Source of the DNA: Fluviicola chungangensis
GTDB taxonomy: Bacteria; Bacteroidota; Bacteroidia; Flavobacteriales_D; Crocinitomicaceae
DNA length: 64,000 nucleotides
Direction of reading: 5' to 3'
Assembly: GCF_007558725.1 (NCBI RefSeq)
Contig: NZ_VLPL01000009.1
Span: 1 to 64,000, forward strand
Shown here: in pieces, positions 43,105 through 51,358 of the stretch
How positions within the stretch are numbered: position 1 is the stretch's first letter
Layout: the number at the start of each line of letters is the position of its first letter
Position numbers and translations under genes: made by a program
Notes under the pieces: model-generated
The model's database searches: none
What the model was told of the DNA's origin: nothing
Seen by the model: the letters and a program-made list of their open reading frames with translations, nothing else

Positions 43105-44808
43105 ATGAAGACAACACTATTCACGGTGGCGCTCCTGCTTGCGCCCTATTTTGGCAACTCTCAGCGAATCCTGGAAATTACCAACGGAAGCTGGGTCAAT
43201 CAAAACTTATCTGTTGAAAGCTTTCAGGACTTTGTCATAAGCGGTTTCACGGAAACCAATCCGGCAACAGGTTTATTAACTCCCACTTTTAAGGTTACCA
43301 ATGTTGCCGGAACTCCTTTGAGCACCTATTATGTCGATTACCCCGATGCTGTTTATTTAATGGACTTTACAATCAGGGAAGCCACAAACACCATTATTCT
43401 CACGGGAATGACGGCTGTAACGACCGGCGGAACACCTTATAAAATGATCGTAGCAGAAGTTGACTTCATGACGGGAGCACCGGTACAAAGTTCGCTTGAG
43501 TATACCTTCAGCGGAAATTCCACGGTACCTCACCAGATTATCTGCTCGGAAACAGCCGGACAGGTGACGGTAGTCGGGACTGAAATTGTAGGGACAGTTA
43601 CATCGAGCAATTATGCTACTATTCCGAAGTTCGGTTTTGTACTGGGGCTGGATATCACTAATTTCAATATCCAATCTTATCCTCCGATCGAAATGGACCT
43701 TCCGGCGACCAGCATCTGGGATTATGACATGCTGGAAAACATTACGGAAGTACCGGGAGCAGGCTACTTTATTTCGGGATCCTGCAATGCTCCTGCTTCG
43801 GGAGAACAAAACCTCATTACGCTCGGGACAGATTATGCAGGAAACGTAACATTTTCCAATATTATCGACAACACCAACTCGCGTTTTGCGGGATCTTCCG
43901 TAATGTACAATGCCCCATTGAATGTCGTTTACCTATTGGCTAACAACAGTGTTATTCACCAGTTCCAGATTGCTATATGTGATCCGCTTACCGGGGCATT
44001 CCTGACACCCTGGACACGCCATCAGCTGGCAGGATATCCGATTGGCAGCGGTGTCGATCAAAACGGTTTCCGTTTACAGCAGTCCCGGGATAATATGATT
44101 GTCATTGGGGGATATTTAAGCGCTCCGTCCGGTGCATTGCCGCAATTACTCACTCCTTTCCAAATTACACTGAAGGATAACCTGACTTTCCTGGCGGCGA
44201 AAATATACCAATCAGGCAACAACTCGCCTTTGGCGCCAAGTTATTTTGAGGAAAGCGGTAATTCTGTCTTTATCAACACTCCGGATATGATTGTGTACAA
44301 CCTGTCTTCAAACCGGACTTACCTGGTAAGCCAGAATACCATCAACGGGGGTTTTGACCTGAATGTTTCTTCCCTTTTAAGTGTTTCCAAGTGTGAAAAA
44401 CAGGCTTCGGTAAATACGTTTACAACCAGCCCGATTTGGGTAGGTCCCGGAAACTTCAATCCGCTTCCAATGTATCCGGTGAGTTATCCTTCCACCCAAA
44501 TCCCGCGCCCGATCCACCAAACAATCCTTTGCCAAAGCATCGCTCCTGCCCTTGCCGCACAAGGTCCGGGAATTACTTTATCTCCGAATCCGGCAAACGA
44601 AGTGGTTAACATCACGGTGGATGAAGGGACCATTGAACATGTCTCTGTTTATGACCTGAAAGGCAAACTGGTACTTTCACAGCAAGCCGGTGAACGAAAC
44701 CCGGATGTAATGACTCTTACTGTCGGAAAACTTGAGCAGGGAGCTTACATGATGGAGGTGACTACGAAAGGAGGAACCATTCAAAGAGAACGATTCGTGA
44801 AAGAATAA
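43105..44808 (+). CDS. T9SS-exported protein with type A sorting domain
   Basis: 567 residues. Signal peptide MKTTLFTVALLLAPYFGNSQ. The long central part is beta-rich with repeating motifs that match no catalytic family (possible propeller, ~30-470). The C-terminal ~75 residues are a Por secretion tail: ITLSPNPANEVVNITVDEGT, EHVSVYDLKGKLVLSQ, LEQGAYMMEVTTKGG and QRERFVKE. The protein should cross the outer membrane by the type IX system and stay on the surface or be released. Monocistronic. Confidence 0.85.
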   Translation: MKTTLFTVALLLAPYFGNSQRILEITNGSWVNQNLSVESFQDFVISGFTETNPATGLLTPTFKVTNVAGTPLSTYYVDYPDAVYLMDFTIREATNTIILTGMTAVTTGGTPYKMIVAEVDFMTGAPVQSSLEYTFSGNSTVPHQIICSETAGQVTVVGTEIVGTVTSSNYATIPKFGFVLGLDITNFNIQSYPPIEMDLPATSIWDYDMLENITEVPGAGYFISGSCNAPASGEQNLITLGTDYAGNVTFSNIIDNTNSRFAGSSVMYNAPLNVVYLLANNSVIHQFQIAICDPLTGAFLTPWTRHQLAGYPIGSGVDQNGFRLQQSRDNMIVIGGYLSAPSGALPQLLTPFQITLKDNLTFLAAKIYQSGNNSPLAPSYFEESGNSVFINTPDMIVYNLSSNRTYLVSQNTINGGFDLNVSSLLSVSKCEKQASVNTFTTSPIWVGPGNFNPLPMYPVSYPSTQIPRPIHQTILCQSIAPALAAQGPGITLSPNPANEVVNITVDEGTIEHVSVYDLKGKLVLSQQAGERNPDVMTLTVGKLEQGAYMMEVTTKGGTIQRERFVKE

Positions 44809-44860
44809 GCACTTTCGATTATGCATCAGCCCAGGCTGATATTCATTCAAACAGTAACAG

Positions 44861-44893
44861 AAAGGGAGATGACGCGGGTTGTCTCCTTTTTTG
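44861..44893. terminator. terminator between convergent cargo and MNIO genes
   Basis: Hairpin aaagggagat / gtctccttttttt with loop gacgcgggtt. It has one bulge and a T tract on the plus strand, while the minus strand reads the AT flank. Confidence 0.6.
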
Positions 44894-44948
44894 ATATAAA
44901 ACCTGTTGTTTTTGTTGTGAAAAACAGGTTATGGGCGAGTGTGGAGGA

Positions 44949-46094
44949 TTACCAACCGCTCCTCCACTTCTGTGCAATCCGGAGTGCTGTTTCCAACATA
45001 TAGGGCGACCAGCTTTCGGTTTTCCAGGCCGAATGCGCCAGTGTGGAATTGTTAAGCAAACGGGTTGCTTCTTCATAATTTGCAGCTTGTTCCAGGATGG
45101 AAGACAATTCCAATTGTTGCCGGTACAGTTCCAATGATTCGGGAACAGGTTCATTCAAAGACACGGCTTGCTTCAACAGGAAATCGTTATCGGGGATCAA
45201 ATTATTGCGTCCATTGAATTCATTTACAATGGCTTGCATGTGGTCAAAATCCTGCTGAAATAACTCCTGGCTTTCAGTGGTATGCAGAGCAATCCCCAGC
45301 TGTTCCAATACTACAAACTTCAGGTTCGGGCATACGGAAAGTGTTTTTCTTAAGAGCTCAAACACGGCCTCCGGAACTGCATCGTCGTGCGTATCCCTGC
45401 GAATAGTTCGTTGCGGTTGAATCCCGGACACGTCCCAACTTCCTCCTGAAATGTGAATCTCACGCACACGATCAAGCGGATATGCCCGGATAAGCGTTTC
45501 GAAATCCAATTCAAAATTCTGCAATTGACAATATACATTGTGGAGGTCGAGAATAATAAATCCATTGACCGGTTCGATCAGTCTTTCCAAAAACTCGCCG
45601 TGTCGCTGCACTTCTTCCAGCGAATACGAAAATGCCAGGTTTTCCAACCCGACGGGACAAGCGCATGCCTCCCGGATCCGTTGCAGTCGGTCAATTCCAA
45701 TACGAAGTGTTTCTTTCTTGTAGGGCACGGAGATCGGTGCACCTTTGTGGAAGTCCTCACCGGTCATGAACCCGAAATGTTCTGTAATATGATCAAAACG
45801 GAAGTTAGATGAAACCTTGCGCAAATGGTCGAGCCAGCGTTGTTGCTCTGCGGTCCATTTTCCCGAAAAAAGCGAGAAATACACTCCGTGACCAACAAGC
45901 CTTCCTTCGTTTCCAAAAGCATGCAAGAGTTCTACGAACCAAATCGGAATCTCACGCACTTTATAAAGTGTATCAAACGACCATTCGATCGCTTCTATTT
46001 TTTCCGCTGCAAATAAAGGAAGTGTCGCCTGTAAAAGCTGATTATCCAGGTTACAGGAAACAGCCGAACGGATTTTTGGAAGCAGTTGATTCAT
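44949..46094 (-). CDS. DUF692 multinuclear non-heme iron oxidase (MNIO) with C-terminal extension
   Basis: 381 residues from ATG 46094 (MNQLLPKIRSAVSCNLDN). The start overlaps the stop of the preceding precursor gene as ATGA, which argues for coupling and against the in-frame ATG four codons upstream. TIM-barrel MNIO landmarks: H69 (VGHGVYFS), E105-H106 (ITEHFGFMTG), E151-N152 (GLENLAFSY), D183/N186 (LDLHNVYCQ), H214 (REIHISGG), H236-D237-D238 (DTHDDAVPEA) and E264 (VVLEQLG). These fit the metal ligands of MbnB/TglH/ChrH/BufB enzymes, which oxidise cysteine in ribosomal peptides. The family is usually ~280-300 residues; here ~80 helical residues follow (~300-381), perhaps a fused partner/recognition domain. 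Confidence 0.88.
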   Translation of the reverse strand: MNQLLPKIRSAVSCNLDNQLLQATLPLFAAEKIEAIEWSFDTLYKVREIPIWFVELLHAFGNEGRLVGHGVYFSLFSGKWTAEQQRWLDHLRKVSSNFRFDHITEHFGFMTGEDFHKGAPISVPYKKETLRIGIDRLQRIREACACPVGLENLAFSYSLEEVQRHGEFLERLIEPVNGFIILDLHNVYCQLQNFELDFETLIRAYPLDRVREIHISGGSWDVSGIQPQRTIRRDTHDDAVPEAVFELLRKTLSVCPNLKFVVLEQLGIALHTTESQELFQQDFDHMQAIVNEFNGRNNLIPDNDFLLKQAVSLNEPVPESLELYRQQLELSSILEQAANYEEATRLLNNSTLAHSAWKTESWSPYMLETALRIAQKWRSGW

Positions 46095-46258
46095 CCCATT
46101 CCACATACCGGACAGTTGTCTCTGACCGGCTTTTCTTTTTTCGCTTTGATCTCTTTTGTTCTTCCTGAATTCACCTCATTTTGATGACAAGAAGAAGACA
46201 GGGCAGTTACCGCAACACCCAGGGTAATTGCCTGAAGCAAGGCAGGAGAAAGTTTCAT
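46091..46258 (-). CDS. putative RiPP precursor 2, C-terminal CPVCGMG
   Basis: 55 codons. MKLSPALLQAITLGVAVTAL is a basic-hydrophobic leader ending LSSSC, which looks like a lipoprotein-type or Sec signal. A hydrophilic linker NEVNSGRTKEIKAKKEKPV follows, and the end is RDNCPVCGMG-stop. It is about 40% identical to the neighbouring precursor in the leader and identical in plan at the terminus. TGA overlaps the ATG of the MNIO gene, so enzyme and substrate are translationally coupled. I infer that the two terminal cysteines are modified by the MNIO, which installs oxazolone/thiooxazole- or imidazolidinedione-like groups in known cases. Metal buffering is one possible role. Confidence 0.8.
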   Translation of the reverse strand: MKLSPALLQAITLGVAVTALSSSCHQNEVNSGRTKEIKAKKEKPVRDNCPVCGMG

Positions 46259-46282
46259 TCGGGTTGTCTTTAAAAGTTCGCT

Positions 46283-46474
46283 TTATCCCATTCCACATGC
46301 CGGACATGGCTCAGAATGCGTATTCGGTGAATTGGTGTCGCCAGACCGGTCGTCGTTGACTTGTTCTTTTTTCTTTTTGATGTCTTGTTTTTCACAAGAA
46401 GTTGTTGCAGCAGAGATCGTTGCTACAGAAACACCTAAAGTAATGGCATGCAATAAAGATGATGATAGTTTCAT
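46283..46474 (-). CDS. putative RiPP precursor 1, C-terminal CPACGMG
   Basis: 63 codons. MKLSSSLLHAITLGVSVATI leads into SAATTSC (signal or lipobox-like), then a charged linker (KKKKEQVNDDRSGDTNSPNT) and the end HSEPCPACGMG-stop. It is a paralogue of the 55-residue gene 24 bp downstream: the MKLS-x2-LL-x-AITLGV leader and the CPxCGMG tail are conserved while the linker varies, the pattern expected for substrates of one modifying enzyme. A longer in-frame start exists upstream but would include codons overlapping the DUF6629 gene. Confidence 0.8.
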   Translation of the reverse strand: MKLSSSLLHAITLGVSVATISAATTSCEKQDIKKKKEQVNDDRSGDTNSPNTHSEPCPACGMG

Positions 46475-46523
46475 AGTTTCAGAATTTTGGGGAAGGTAAC
46501 ACATTCTCTTTACATGATCAAAT

Positions 46524-47213
46524 TCATTTATTCTGCGGTGTATTCTCTTGAGGGAACGTTCGTTGACCCAAAAAAGATGCCTTCCTGATCTCCCGCATGA
46601 CCAAAAAGACCCAAACACTTTGTACAGCTGCAAAAAAGCACCAAACGGAAACCAACCAGGCTTCATAGAACAACTCTGTGGTGATCAGCGAAACTAGATT
46701 GACAGCAGCCAGAATAAGGGCATTTTTCCAACTGGAAAAGAATGGTGAAATGACAATTGCAGCGATATACAAAATTCCCGTAATTTGTATGGCGTAGAAA
46801 GCCCCCATTTGATATGAAATATGACATCCGTCGATTTGTGCACTTGCAGAAAAGAAGAGCAAACGGTAAGCCAGCATAATGGAACACGCACTCCCTGCAA
46901 ATAAAAAATAGCGGAGGATTTTCTGTCTTCGGGGATTGCGTTCGATAACCAAAAACGAAAGAGGAACCCAAAACGGCCAAATGACTTGTGCAAACAGAAG
47001 AAAAACATACTTAGCAGGTTCGTGCCACCTGGAAAAATCCGCATCAATTAAAGAAAGCCAGACAAATCCTTCGCAAAACTGTTGAATCGCAAAGAATAGC
47101 GGAATACAGGCAAAAACCACATGAATGGGTTTACGAACCTGGCTCACGGAGGCTATTCCAGCAATGGTTAAAGTTCCTCCTGCTATAAAACTTGCACTTG
47201 CAGAAAAACACAT
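46524..47213 (-). CDS. DUF6629-like multi-pass membrane protein
   Basis: 229 residues and seven hydrophobic segments. The beginning MCFSASASFIAGGTLTIAGI and the central WLSLIDADFSRWHEPAKYVF agree with a family I remember as DUF6629 (MCFSAxASF start). Inner membrane, no known activity. It lies 49 bp upstream of precursor 1 in the same direction, so it may be the first gene of the MNIO operon; a role in sensing or moving the peptide product is possible but unproven. Confidence 0.75.
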   Translation of the reverse strand: MCFSASASFIAGGTLTIAGIASVSQVRKPIHVVFACIPLFFAIQQFCEGFVWLSLIDADFSRWHEPAKYVFLLFAQVIWPFWVPLSFLVIERNPRRQKILRYFLFAGSACSIMLAYRLLFFSASAQIDGCHISYQMGAFYAIQITGILYIAAIVISPFFSSWKNALILAAVNLVSLITTELFYEAWLVSVWCFFAAVQSVWVFLVMREIRKASFLGQRTFPQENTPQNK

Positions 47214-47430
47214 CCTTATTCAATTTAGTTTGTATTTCATTGAACGGCCGTACAACCCATGTTGCACATACCGTCTATGGATATAGAAATATAATATGAA
47301 TAAATGACATAAAAGGATTAAGCGATCCGACATTTTTTTACCAAGCGTCTTTTTGTCCGACTATTTTTACTAGTATTGAAAATTCCAGACGACCGCCTGC
47401 ATTACTGAAAAATAACTAAGCGGAAAATCG

Positions 47431-47616
47431 ATGCATACCATTTTACTTTTTACCCGCCATGATCGCCGTCATCGTATTCCTGAACATGTGGGCGGTCAAA
47501 TTGCACATTTCGCATCTTATTTTATTGGCGGGAAGCTGTTTACTGATCCGTTTTATTCCGGGCTTACGCAGCTATACCAAATTGATTTGAAAGAAGAACG
47601 TGTGAAAAGTATTTAA
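47431..47616 (+). CDS. possible 61-residue protein
   Basis: A short frame MHTILLFTRHDRRHRIPEHV, then GGQIAHFASYFIGGKLFTDP, ending ERVKSI, 10 bp before the P-loop gene. It is preceded by ggaaaatcg, a modest Shine-Dalgarno-like stretch. No homology recognised. It could be a leader gene of the P-loop gene or chance. Confidence 0.35.
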   Translation: MHTILLFTRHDRRHRIPEHVGGQIAHFASYFIGGKLFTDPFYSGLTQLYQIDLKEERVKSI

Positions 47617-47626
47617 ACATTCAACT

Positions 47627-48145
47627 ATGAAAATTGCATTTAGCGGAGCTCACAGAGTAGGAAAAACCAGTCTTGCAGAAAAAATCCATGCATCCCTGCC
47701 TGAATTTTTTTTCGTTCCCGAGCCCTATGTGGCCCTGGAAGAACAAGGGCGTTCCTTTTCCCATACACCGAATTTGGAAGATTTGACCCTCCAGATAGAA
47801 CACGCGATCGAAACCGTTGAAATGGATGAATTGGATGTCATTTTCGACCGGTGTCCGCTTGATTTACTGGCTTACATCTATGTCATCGGCGGAGCTGAAG
47901 CTTCGCGGAAGTACTACCTGCAAGTCAAAGAAGCCATGGAGGAAATCGATCTGCTGGTATTCGTTCCGATTGAAAGTCCGGATGAGATCGGTTGTCCGGA
48001 AGCTGAATTTCCCCAACTCCGCCGGCAAGTCAACGACCTGTTGGAAGAATGGATCGATGCTTTTGACCTTGAAACAATTCTTGTTAATGGAACTCCGGCT
48101 GAACGTGAGAAGCAGGTCATTGAAGCAATTCTTCGTTTTGATTAA
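47627..48145 (+). CDS. P-loop NTPase/kinase, AAA_28-like
   Basis: 172 residues. It begins MKIAFSGAHRVGKTSLAEKI, a Walker A (GAHRVGKT), and has FDRCPLDLLAYIYVIGG (Walker B/DR-C motif like thymidylate- and nucleoside-kinase-like AAA_28 proteins) and VFVPIESPDEIG. Probably a small-molecule or nucleotide kinase in the cytoplasm; the substrate is unknown. Downstream of a possible 61-residue gene. Confidence 0.8.
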   Translation: MKIAFSGAHRVGKTSLAEKIHASLPEFFFVPEPYVALEEQGRSFSHTPNLEDLTLQIEHAIETVEMDELDVIFDRCPLDLLAYIYVIGGAEASRKYYLQVKEAMEEIDLLVFVPIESPDEIGCPEAEFPQLRRQVNDLLEEWIDAFDLETILVNGTPAEREKQVIEAILRFD

Positions 48146-48248
48146 ACTTTTCATTATCACCACTCGAGCTGAAATGTCGCTTACTTAAAATAAAACTTAT
48201 CCGGGGTATCCCTTTTCAATTACCGCAATCTGTGTTAATTTAGCCTTT

Positions 48249-48812
48249 ATGAATGGGCACGAATTACTCCAAAAACACATTTCGAAAACGGTGACGCTTT
48301 CGGACGATGTATTTGAATACGTGCTTTCGCATTTCAAAGAACAGCATTTCACCAAAGGACAAACAATCATTTCTGCCGGGGATAAAGTACAGCATGAATA
48401 CTTTGTGGTGGCAGGATGTTTAAAATCCTTTTACATCAACGAAGACGTCAAAATGTTCATCCTCCAGTTTTCCATGCCGAACTGGTGGGCCTCCGATTTC
48501 GAAGCACTCTACAGTGGTGAAAAAGCGAAGATCCATGTGGATTGTATTGCCGATGCAACCGTTCTGGCGCTTTCCAATGAAGACCGGGAAAAATTATGTC
48601 GGGAAATCCACGAAATGGAACATTTCTTCCGTTGGCGAACCAATAAAGGATACGTTGCCACCCAAAAGCGTTTGCTTTCCTTTATGAACAACAATGCCAA
48701 ACAACGCTACGAGGAATTGCTTACCCAATACCCGCAACTTTACAACCTTGTTCCAAAACACCTGATCGCGGCTTACCTGGGAGTTTCGAGAGAAACGTTG
48801 AGCCGCTTATAG
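48249..48812 (+). CDS. Crp/Fnr-family transcriptional regulator
   Basis: 187 residues. A cyclic-nucleotide-binding-like beta-roll (~20-110, FTKGQTIISAGDKVQHEYFV, then CLKSFYINEDVKMFILQFSM) and a shortened C-terminal HTH (KHLIAAYLGVSRETLSRL). The classic cAMP-contacting Arg/Thr pair is not evident, as in many Bacteroidota members, so the ligand is open. Two perfect CRP-type palindromes lie 70-125 bp downstream of its stop, in front of yceI, and are its likely targets. Confidence 0.88.
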   Translation: MNGHELLQKHISKTVTLSDDVFEYVLSHFKEQHFTKGQTIISAGDKVQHEYFVVAGCLKSFYINEDVKMFILQFSMPNWWASDFEALYSGEKAKIHVDCIADATVLALSNEDREKLCREIHEMEHFFRWRTNKGYVATQKRLLSFMNNNAKQRYEELLTQYPQLYNLVPKHLIAAYLGVSRETLSRL

Positions 48813-48882
48813 CATTGTGGGTTTGAGGGCGTGTATTAAGGATAAGGCAAACCAATTTCCACATCAAAATCCAATTCGCCGT

Positions 48883-48898
48883 TGTGACCTATGTCACA
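48883..48898. promoter_or_regulatory. CRP-type palindrome 1
   Basis: TGTGA-CCTATG-TCACA, an exact TGTGA-N6-TCACA site, centred 37 bp upstream of the second site and about 80 bp upstream of the presumed yceI transcription start. Confidence 0.75.
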
Positions 48899-48919
48899 TT
48901 CAATGCGCTCTTTTTCGAA

Positions 48920-48935
48920 TGTGATGTATGTCACA
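48920..48935. promoter_or_regulatory. CRP-type palindrome 2
   Basis: TGTGA-TGTATG-TCACA, again exact. A CAACTTTG box (48958-48965) 22 bp downstream would place this site near -43, the class II activator position. Confidence 0.75.
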
Positions 48936-48991
48936 CAATGGTGCACTTTTTCCGCCTCAACTTTGTGTTATTCATTTAAACAGTTCAAGAC

Positions 48992-49519
48992 ATGAAAACA
49001 CAATTTGAAATCAACAATGCAAAAAGCAAAGTAGCATGGGTAGGCCGAAAAGTAACCGGTGCCCACAACGGAACAATCGACTTCAAAGCAGGTCAATTAA
49101 ATTTCAACGATCATTTCCTAAGTGGCGGAAACTTCGTGATTGACACTACTTCAATCAAAATCCTGGACATTACGGATCCTGCAACCAATGCACAATTCGC
49201 AAGTCACCTGGCATCAGACGATTTCTTCAGCTCCGAACAATTCCCGGAAGCACGTATGGAAGTGGTACATGTGGAGCCGCGTGAAAATGGTTCTTACCAC
49301 GTAACCGGGGATTTGACCATCAAAGGAATCACACATCCCGTGGGATTCGATATGCAGGTAGATCAAACCGGCAATGCGGTTACTGCATCCGGAAAAATGA
49401 CCATTGACCGCACGAAATACGACATCCGGTTCCGCTCCGGGAATTTTTTCACGAATTTGGGAGACAATCTCATTTACAACCATTTTGATTTGAATTTCAC
49501 CCTCACAGCTGAGGCTTAA
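48992..49519 (+). CDS. YceI-family protein
   Basis: 175 residues, a complete YceI beta-barrel: WVGRKVTGAHNGTIDFKAGQ, GGNFVIDTTSIKILDI, HLASDDFFSSEQFPEARMEV, VTGDLTIKGITHPVGFDM. It lacks a signal peptide, so it acts in the cytoplasm here. YceI proteins bind isoprenoid-like lipids. First gene of a four-gene unit (tautomerase, NTF2-like, nitronate monooxygenase) led by two CRP-type sites. Confidence 0.92.
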   Translation: MKTQFEINNAKSKVAWVGRKVTGAHNGTIDFKAGQLNFNDHFLSGGNFVIDTTSIKILDITDPATNAQFASHLASDDFFSSEQFPEARMEVVHVEPRENGSYHVTGDLTIKGITHPVGFDMQVDQTGNAVTASGKMTIDRTKYDIRFRSGNFFTNLGDNLIYNHFDLNFTLTAEA

Positions 49520-49531
49520 CACGTTACAGTC

Positions 49532-49750
49532 ATGCCAGTTATCAATATAGAGTTAACGCGCGAAGGCGTTACACGAGAGCAAAAGAGAGCGCTCATCCAG
49601 CAAGTAAGCGATGTGGTTACAAACATCCTGAACAAAGATCCGAACCTGACACATGTAGTGATTCGCGAAATCGATACCGACAATTGGGGATACGGTGGCG
49701 AACAAGTATCTGTGTTACGAGAACAGGGAATCACTGCCGACAAAAAATGA
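49532..49750 (+). CDS. 4-oxalocrotonate tautomerase family protein
   Basis: 72 residues. After Met the catalytic Pro-1 is present (MPVINIELTREGVTREQKRA), followed by LIQQVSDVVTNILNKDPNLT and HVVIREIDTDNWGYGGEQV. Typical 4-OT fold with keto-enol tautomerase-type chemistry; substrate unknown. Its TGA overlaps the ATG of the next gene (ATGA at 49747-49750), so the two are translationally coupled. Confidence 0.92.
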   Translation: MPVINIELTREGVTREQKRALIQQVSDVVTNILNKDPNLTHVVIREIDTDNWGYGGEQVSVLREQGITADKK

Positions 49751-50193
49751 AATTATTCACCATCGCGCTGATGTTGTGCATCCGGCAAGGCATCAGCGCA
49801 CAAATACTGAAAATCATGGAGACAACAAACAATACGGCAGCCGTTGTGACAGTAATCAACCGGTATTTTAAAGGAATCGAAACAGGCGACACGGTTCTTT
49901 TGGGGCAAACCTTTCATTCGGACGCACTTCTTTTCGGGGACATTAACGGCGTACCGTATGCCAAAACACGCAACGAATATTTGAGCGGTGTCGCAAACCG
50001 GGTAAGTCCCGACAAATCAGGTCAACCGTTTGAAGCGGAAATCCTGTCAGTCGAGGTGATCAATTCCATTGCGACGGCTAAATTACACGTGAGGATGTAT
50101 GCGTTCAATTACTATAATTTCCTTACGCTTCACGAGACTGAAAAAGGTAAATGGCTGATAGTGAACAAGACGCTTACAAATGTTATTGATTAA
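49747..50193 (+). CDS. secreted NTF2/lumazine-binding-like protein
   Basis: 148 residues from ATG 49747 (MKLFTIALMLCIRQGISAQI, signal peptide). One NTF2-like domain: VVTVINRYFKGIETGDTVLL, FHSDALLFGDINGVPYAKTR, KGKWLIVNKTLTNVI. It resembles lumazine-binding/DUF4440-type proteins. It probably binds a small ligand in the periplasm. Coupled by ATGA to the tautomerase gene. Confidence 0.85.
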   Translation: MKLFTIALMLCIRQGISAQILKIMETTNNTAAVVTVINRYFKGIETGDTVLLGQTFHSDALLFGDINGVPYAKTRNEYLSGVANRVSPDKSGQPFEAEILSVEVINSIATAKLHVRMYAFNYYNFLTLHETEKGKWLIVNKTLTNVID

Positions 50194-50212
50194 TTCCTTA
50201 AATTCATTCATT

Positions 50213-51286
50213 ATGTGGTACAAGACAAAAGCAACTGAATTAATGGGGATTGACTATCCCATTTTACAGGGACCTTTCGGTGGAGGCTTATCCACACCGG
50301 AACTGGTTGCAACAGTTTCCAATACGGGCGGTTTGGGAGGTTACGGAGCATACAGCATTTCTCCACAGGAGATTTACGATATGGATCAGCGCATCAAAGC
50401 ATTGACCGATAAACCTTACAATCTGAACTTATGGGTTTCGGACACGGACGCAAAAGACGGAACAGTCAGCGATGAAGCGTTCGAACAAACAAAAGCCGTA
50501 TTCAAGCCGTATTTCGATGAAGCCGGTTTGGAACTTCCGGCAAAACCGGATTTCAAAACACGTTTCGAGAACCAGGTTCAGGTCATTTTGGATGTGAGGC
50601 CCAGGGTATTCAGTTTTGTTTTCGGTATTCCCTCTCCATTCATCCTGGAAGAAGCACGGAAACGTGGAATTTTACTGGTTGGAAATGCCACCACTCTTGA
50701 CGAAGCAATAGCATTGGAAAATGCAGGCGTGGACGCAATTGTCGCATCCGGTTTCGAAGCCGGAGGACACCGTCCGTCCTTTTTGGAACCGGCTGAATTA
50801 TCAACAACAGGAAGTTTTGTATTGACTCAACTGGTTCGGGAAAAAGTAAAACTGCCGGTCATTGCAGCCGGTGGGATCGCATCAGGAAAAGGAATTGCTG
50901 CAGCCTTTACCTTGGGTGCAGATGCAGTGCAAATCGGAACAGCATTTTTAGCAACAGAAGAATCGGGAGCATTGCCGGCACACCGGGAAGCCCTATTCTC
51001 AGATGCAGCGAAACAAACCCTGTTGACTCGATCTTATACCGGACGGCTAGGACGTGGAATCAGCAACCGGCTGGCAAAAGAAACCAGCGGGAAAGAAGTA
51101 CAAATTCTCCCCTTCCCGCTTCAAACTGCTTTCATGTCCTCCTTGCGGAAAGCCGCTTTGGCTCAAAACAAATACGACCTGGTTTTATTCTGGAGCGGTC
51201 AGATTGCCCCTGTTTTGAAGCACCGGAAAGCAGAAGAGTTGATGCACGCATTGATCGAGGAAACAGGGAAATTGATGGGATCATAA
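50213..51286 (+). CDS. nitronate monooxygenase family protein
   Basis: 357 residues from ATG 50213 (MWYKTKATELMGIDYPILQG). FMN-dependent NMO/2-nitropropane dioxygenase fold: GPFGGGLSTPELVATVSNTG, LNLWVSDTDAKDG, DAIVASGFEAGGHRPSFLEP (catalytic His region), VIAAGGIASGKGIAAAFTLG, ADAVQIGTAFLATEES. It oxidises alkyl nitronates, for instance propionate 3-nitronate, protecting respiration. Last clear gene of the CRP-site operon. Confidence 0.92.
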   Translation: MWYKTKATELMGIDYPILQGPFGGGLSTPELVATVSNTGGLGGYGAYSISPQEIYDMDQRIKALTDKPYNLNLWVSDTDAKDGTVSDEAFEQTKAVFKPYFDEAGLELPAKPDFKTRFENQVQVILDVRPRVFSFVFGIPSPFILEEARKRGILLVGNATTLDEAIALENAGVDAIVASGFEAGGHRPSFLEPAELSTTGSFVLTQLVREKVKLPVIAAGGIASGKGIAAAFTLGADAVQIGTAFLATEESGALPAHREALFSDAAKQTLLTRSYTGRLGRGISNRLAKETSGKEVQILPFPLQTAFMSSLRKAALAQNKYDLVLFWSGQIAPVLKHRKAEELMHALIEETGKLMGS

Positions 51287-51358
51287 AAAAATAATCTGCT
51301 ATGAACAAAACCATTTATGGAATGTTGTTCTATTCGACATCTCTATCCAAATTTATTT

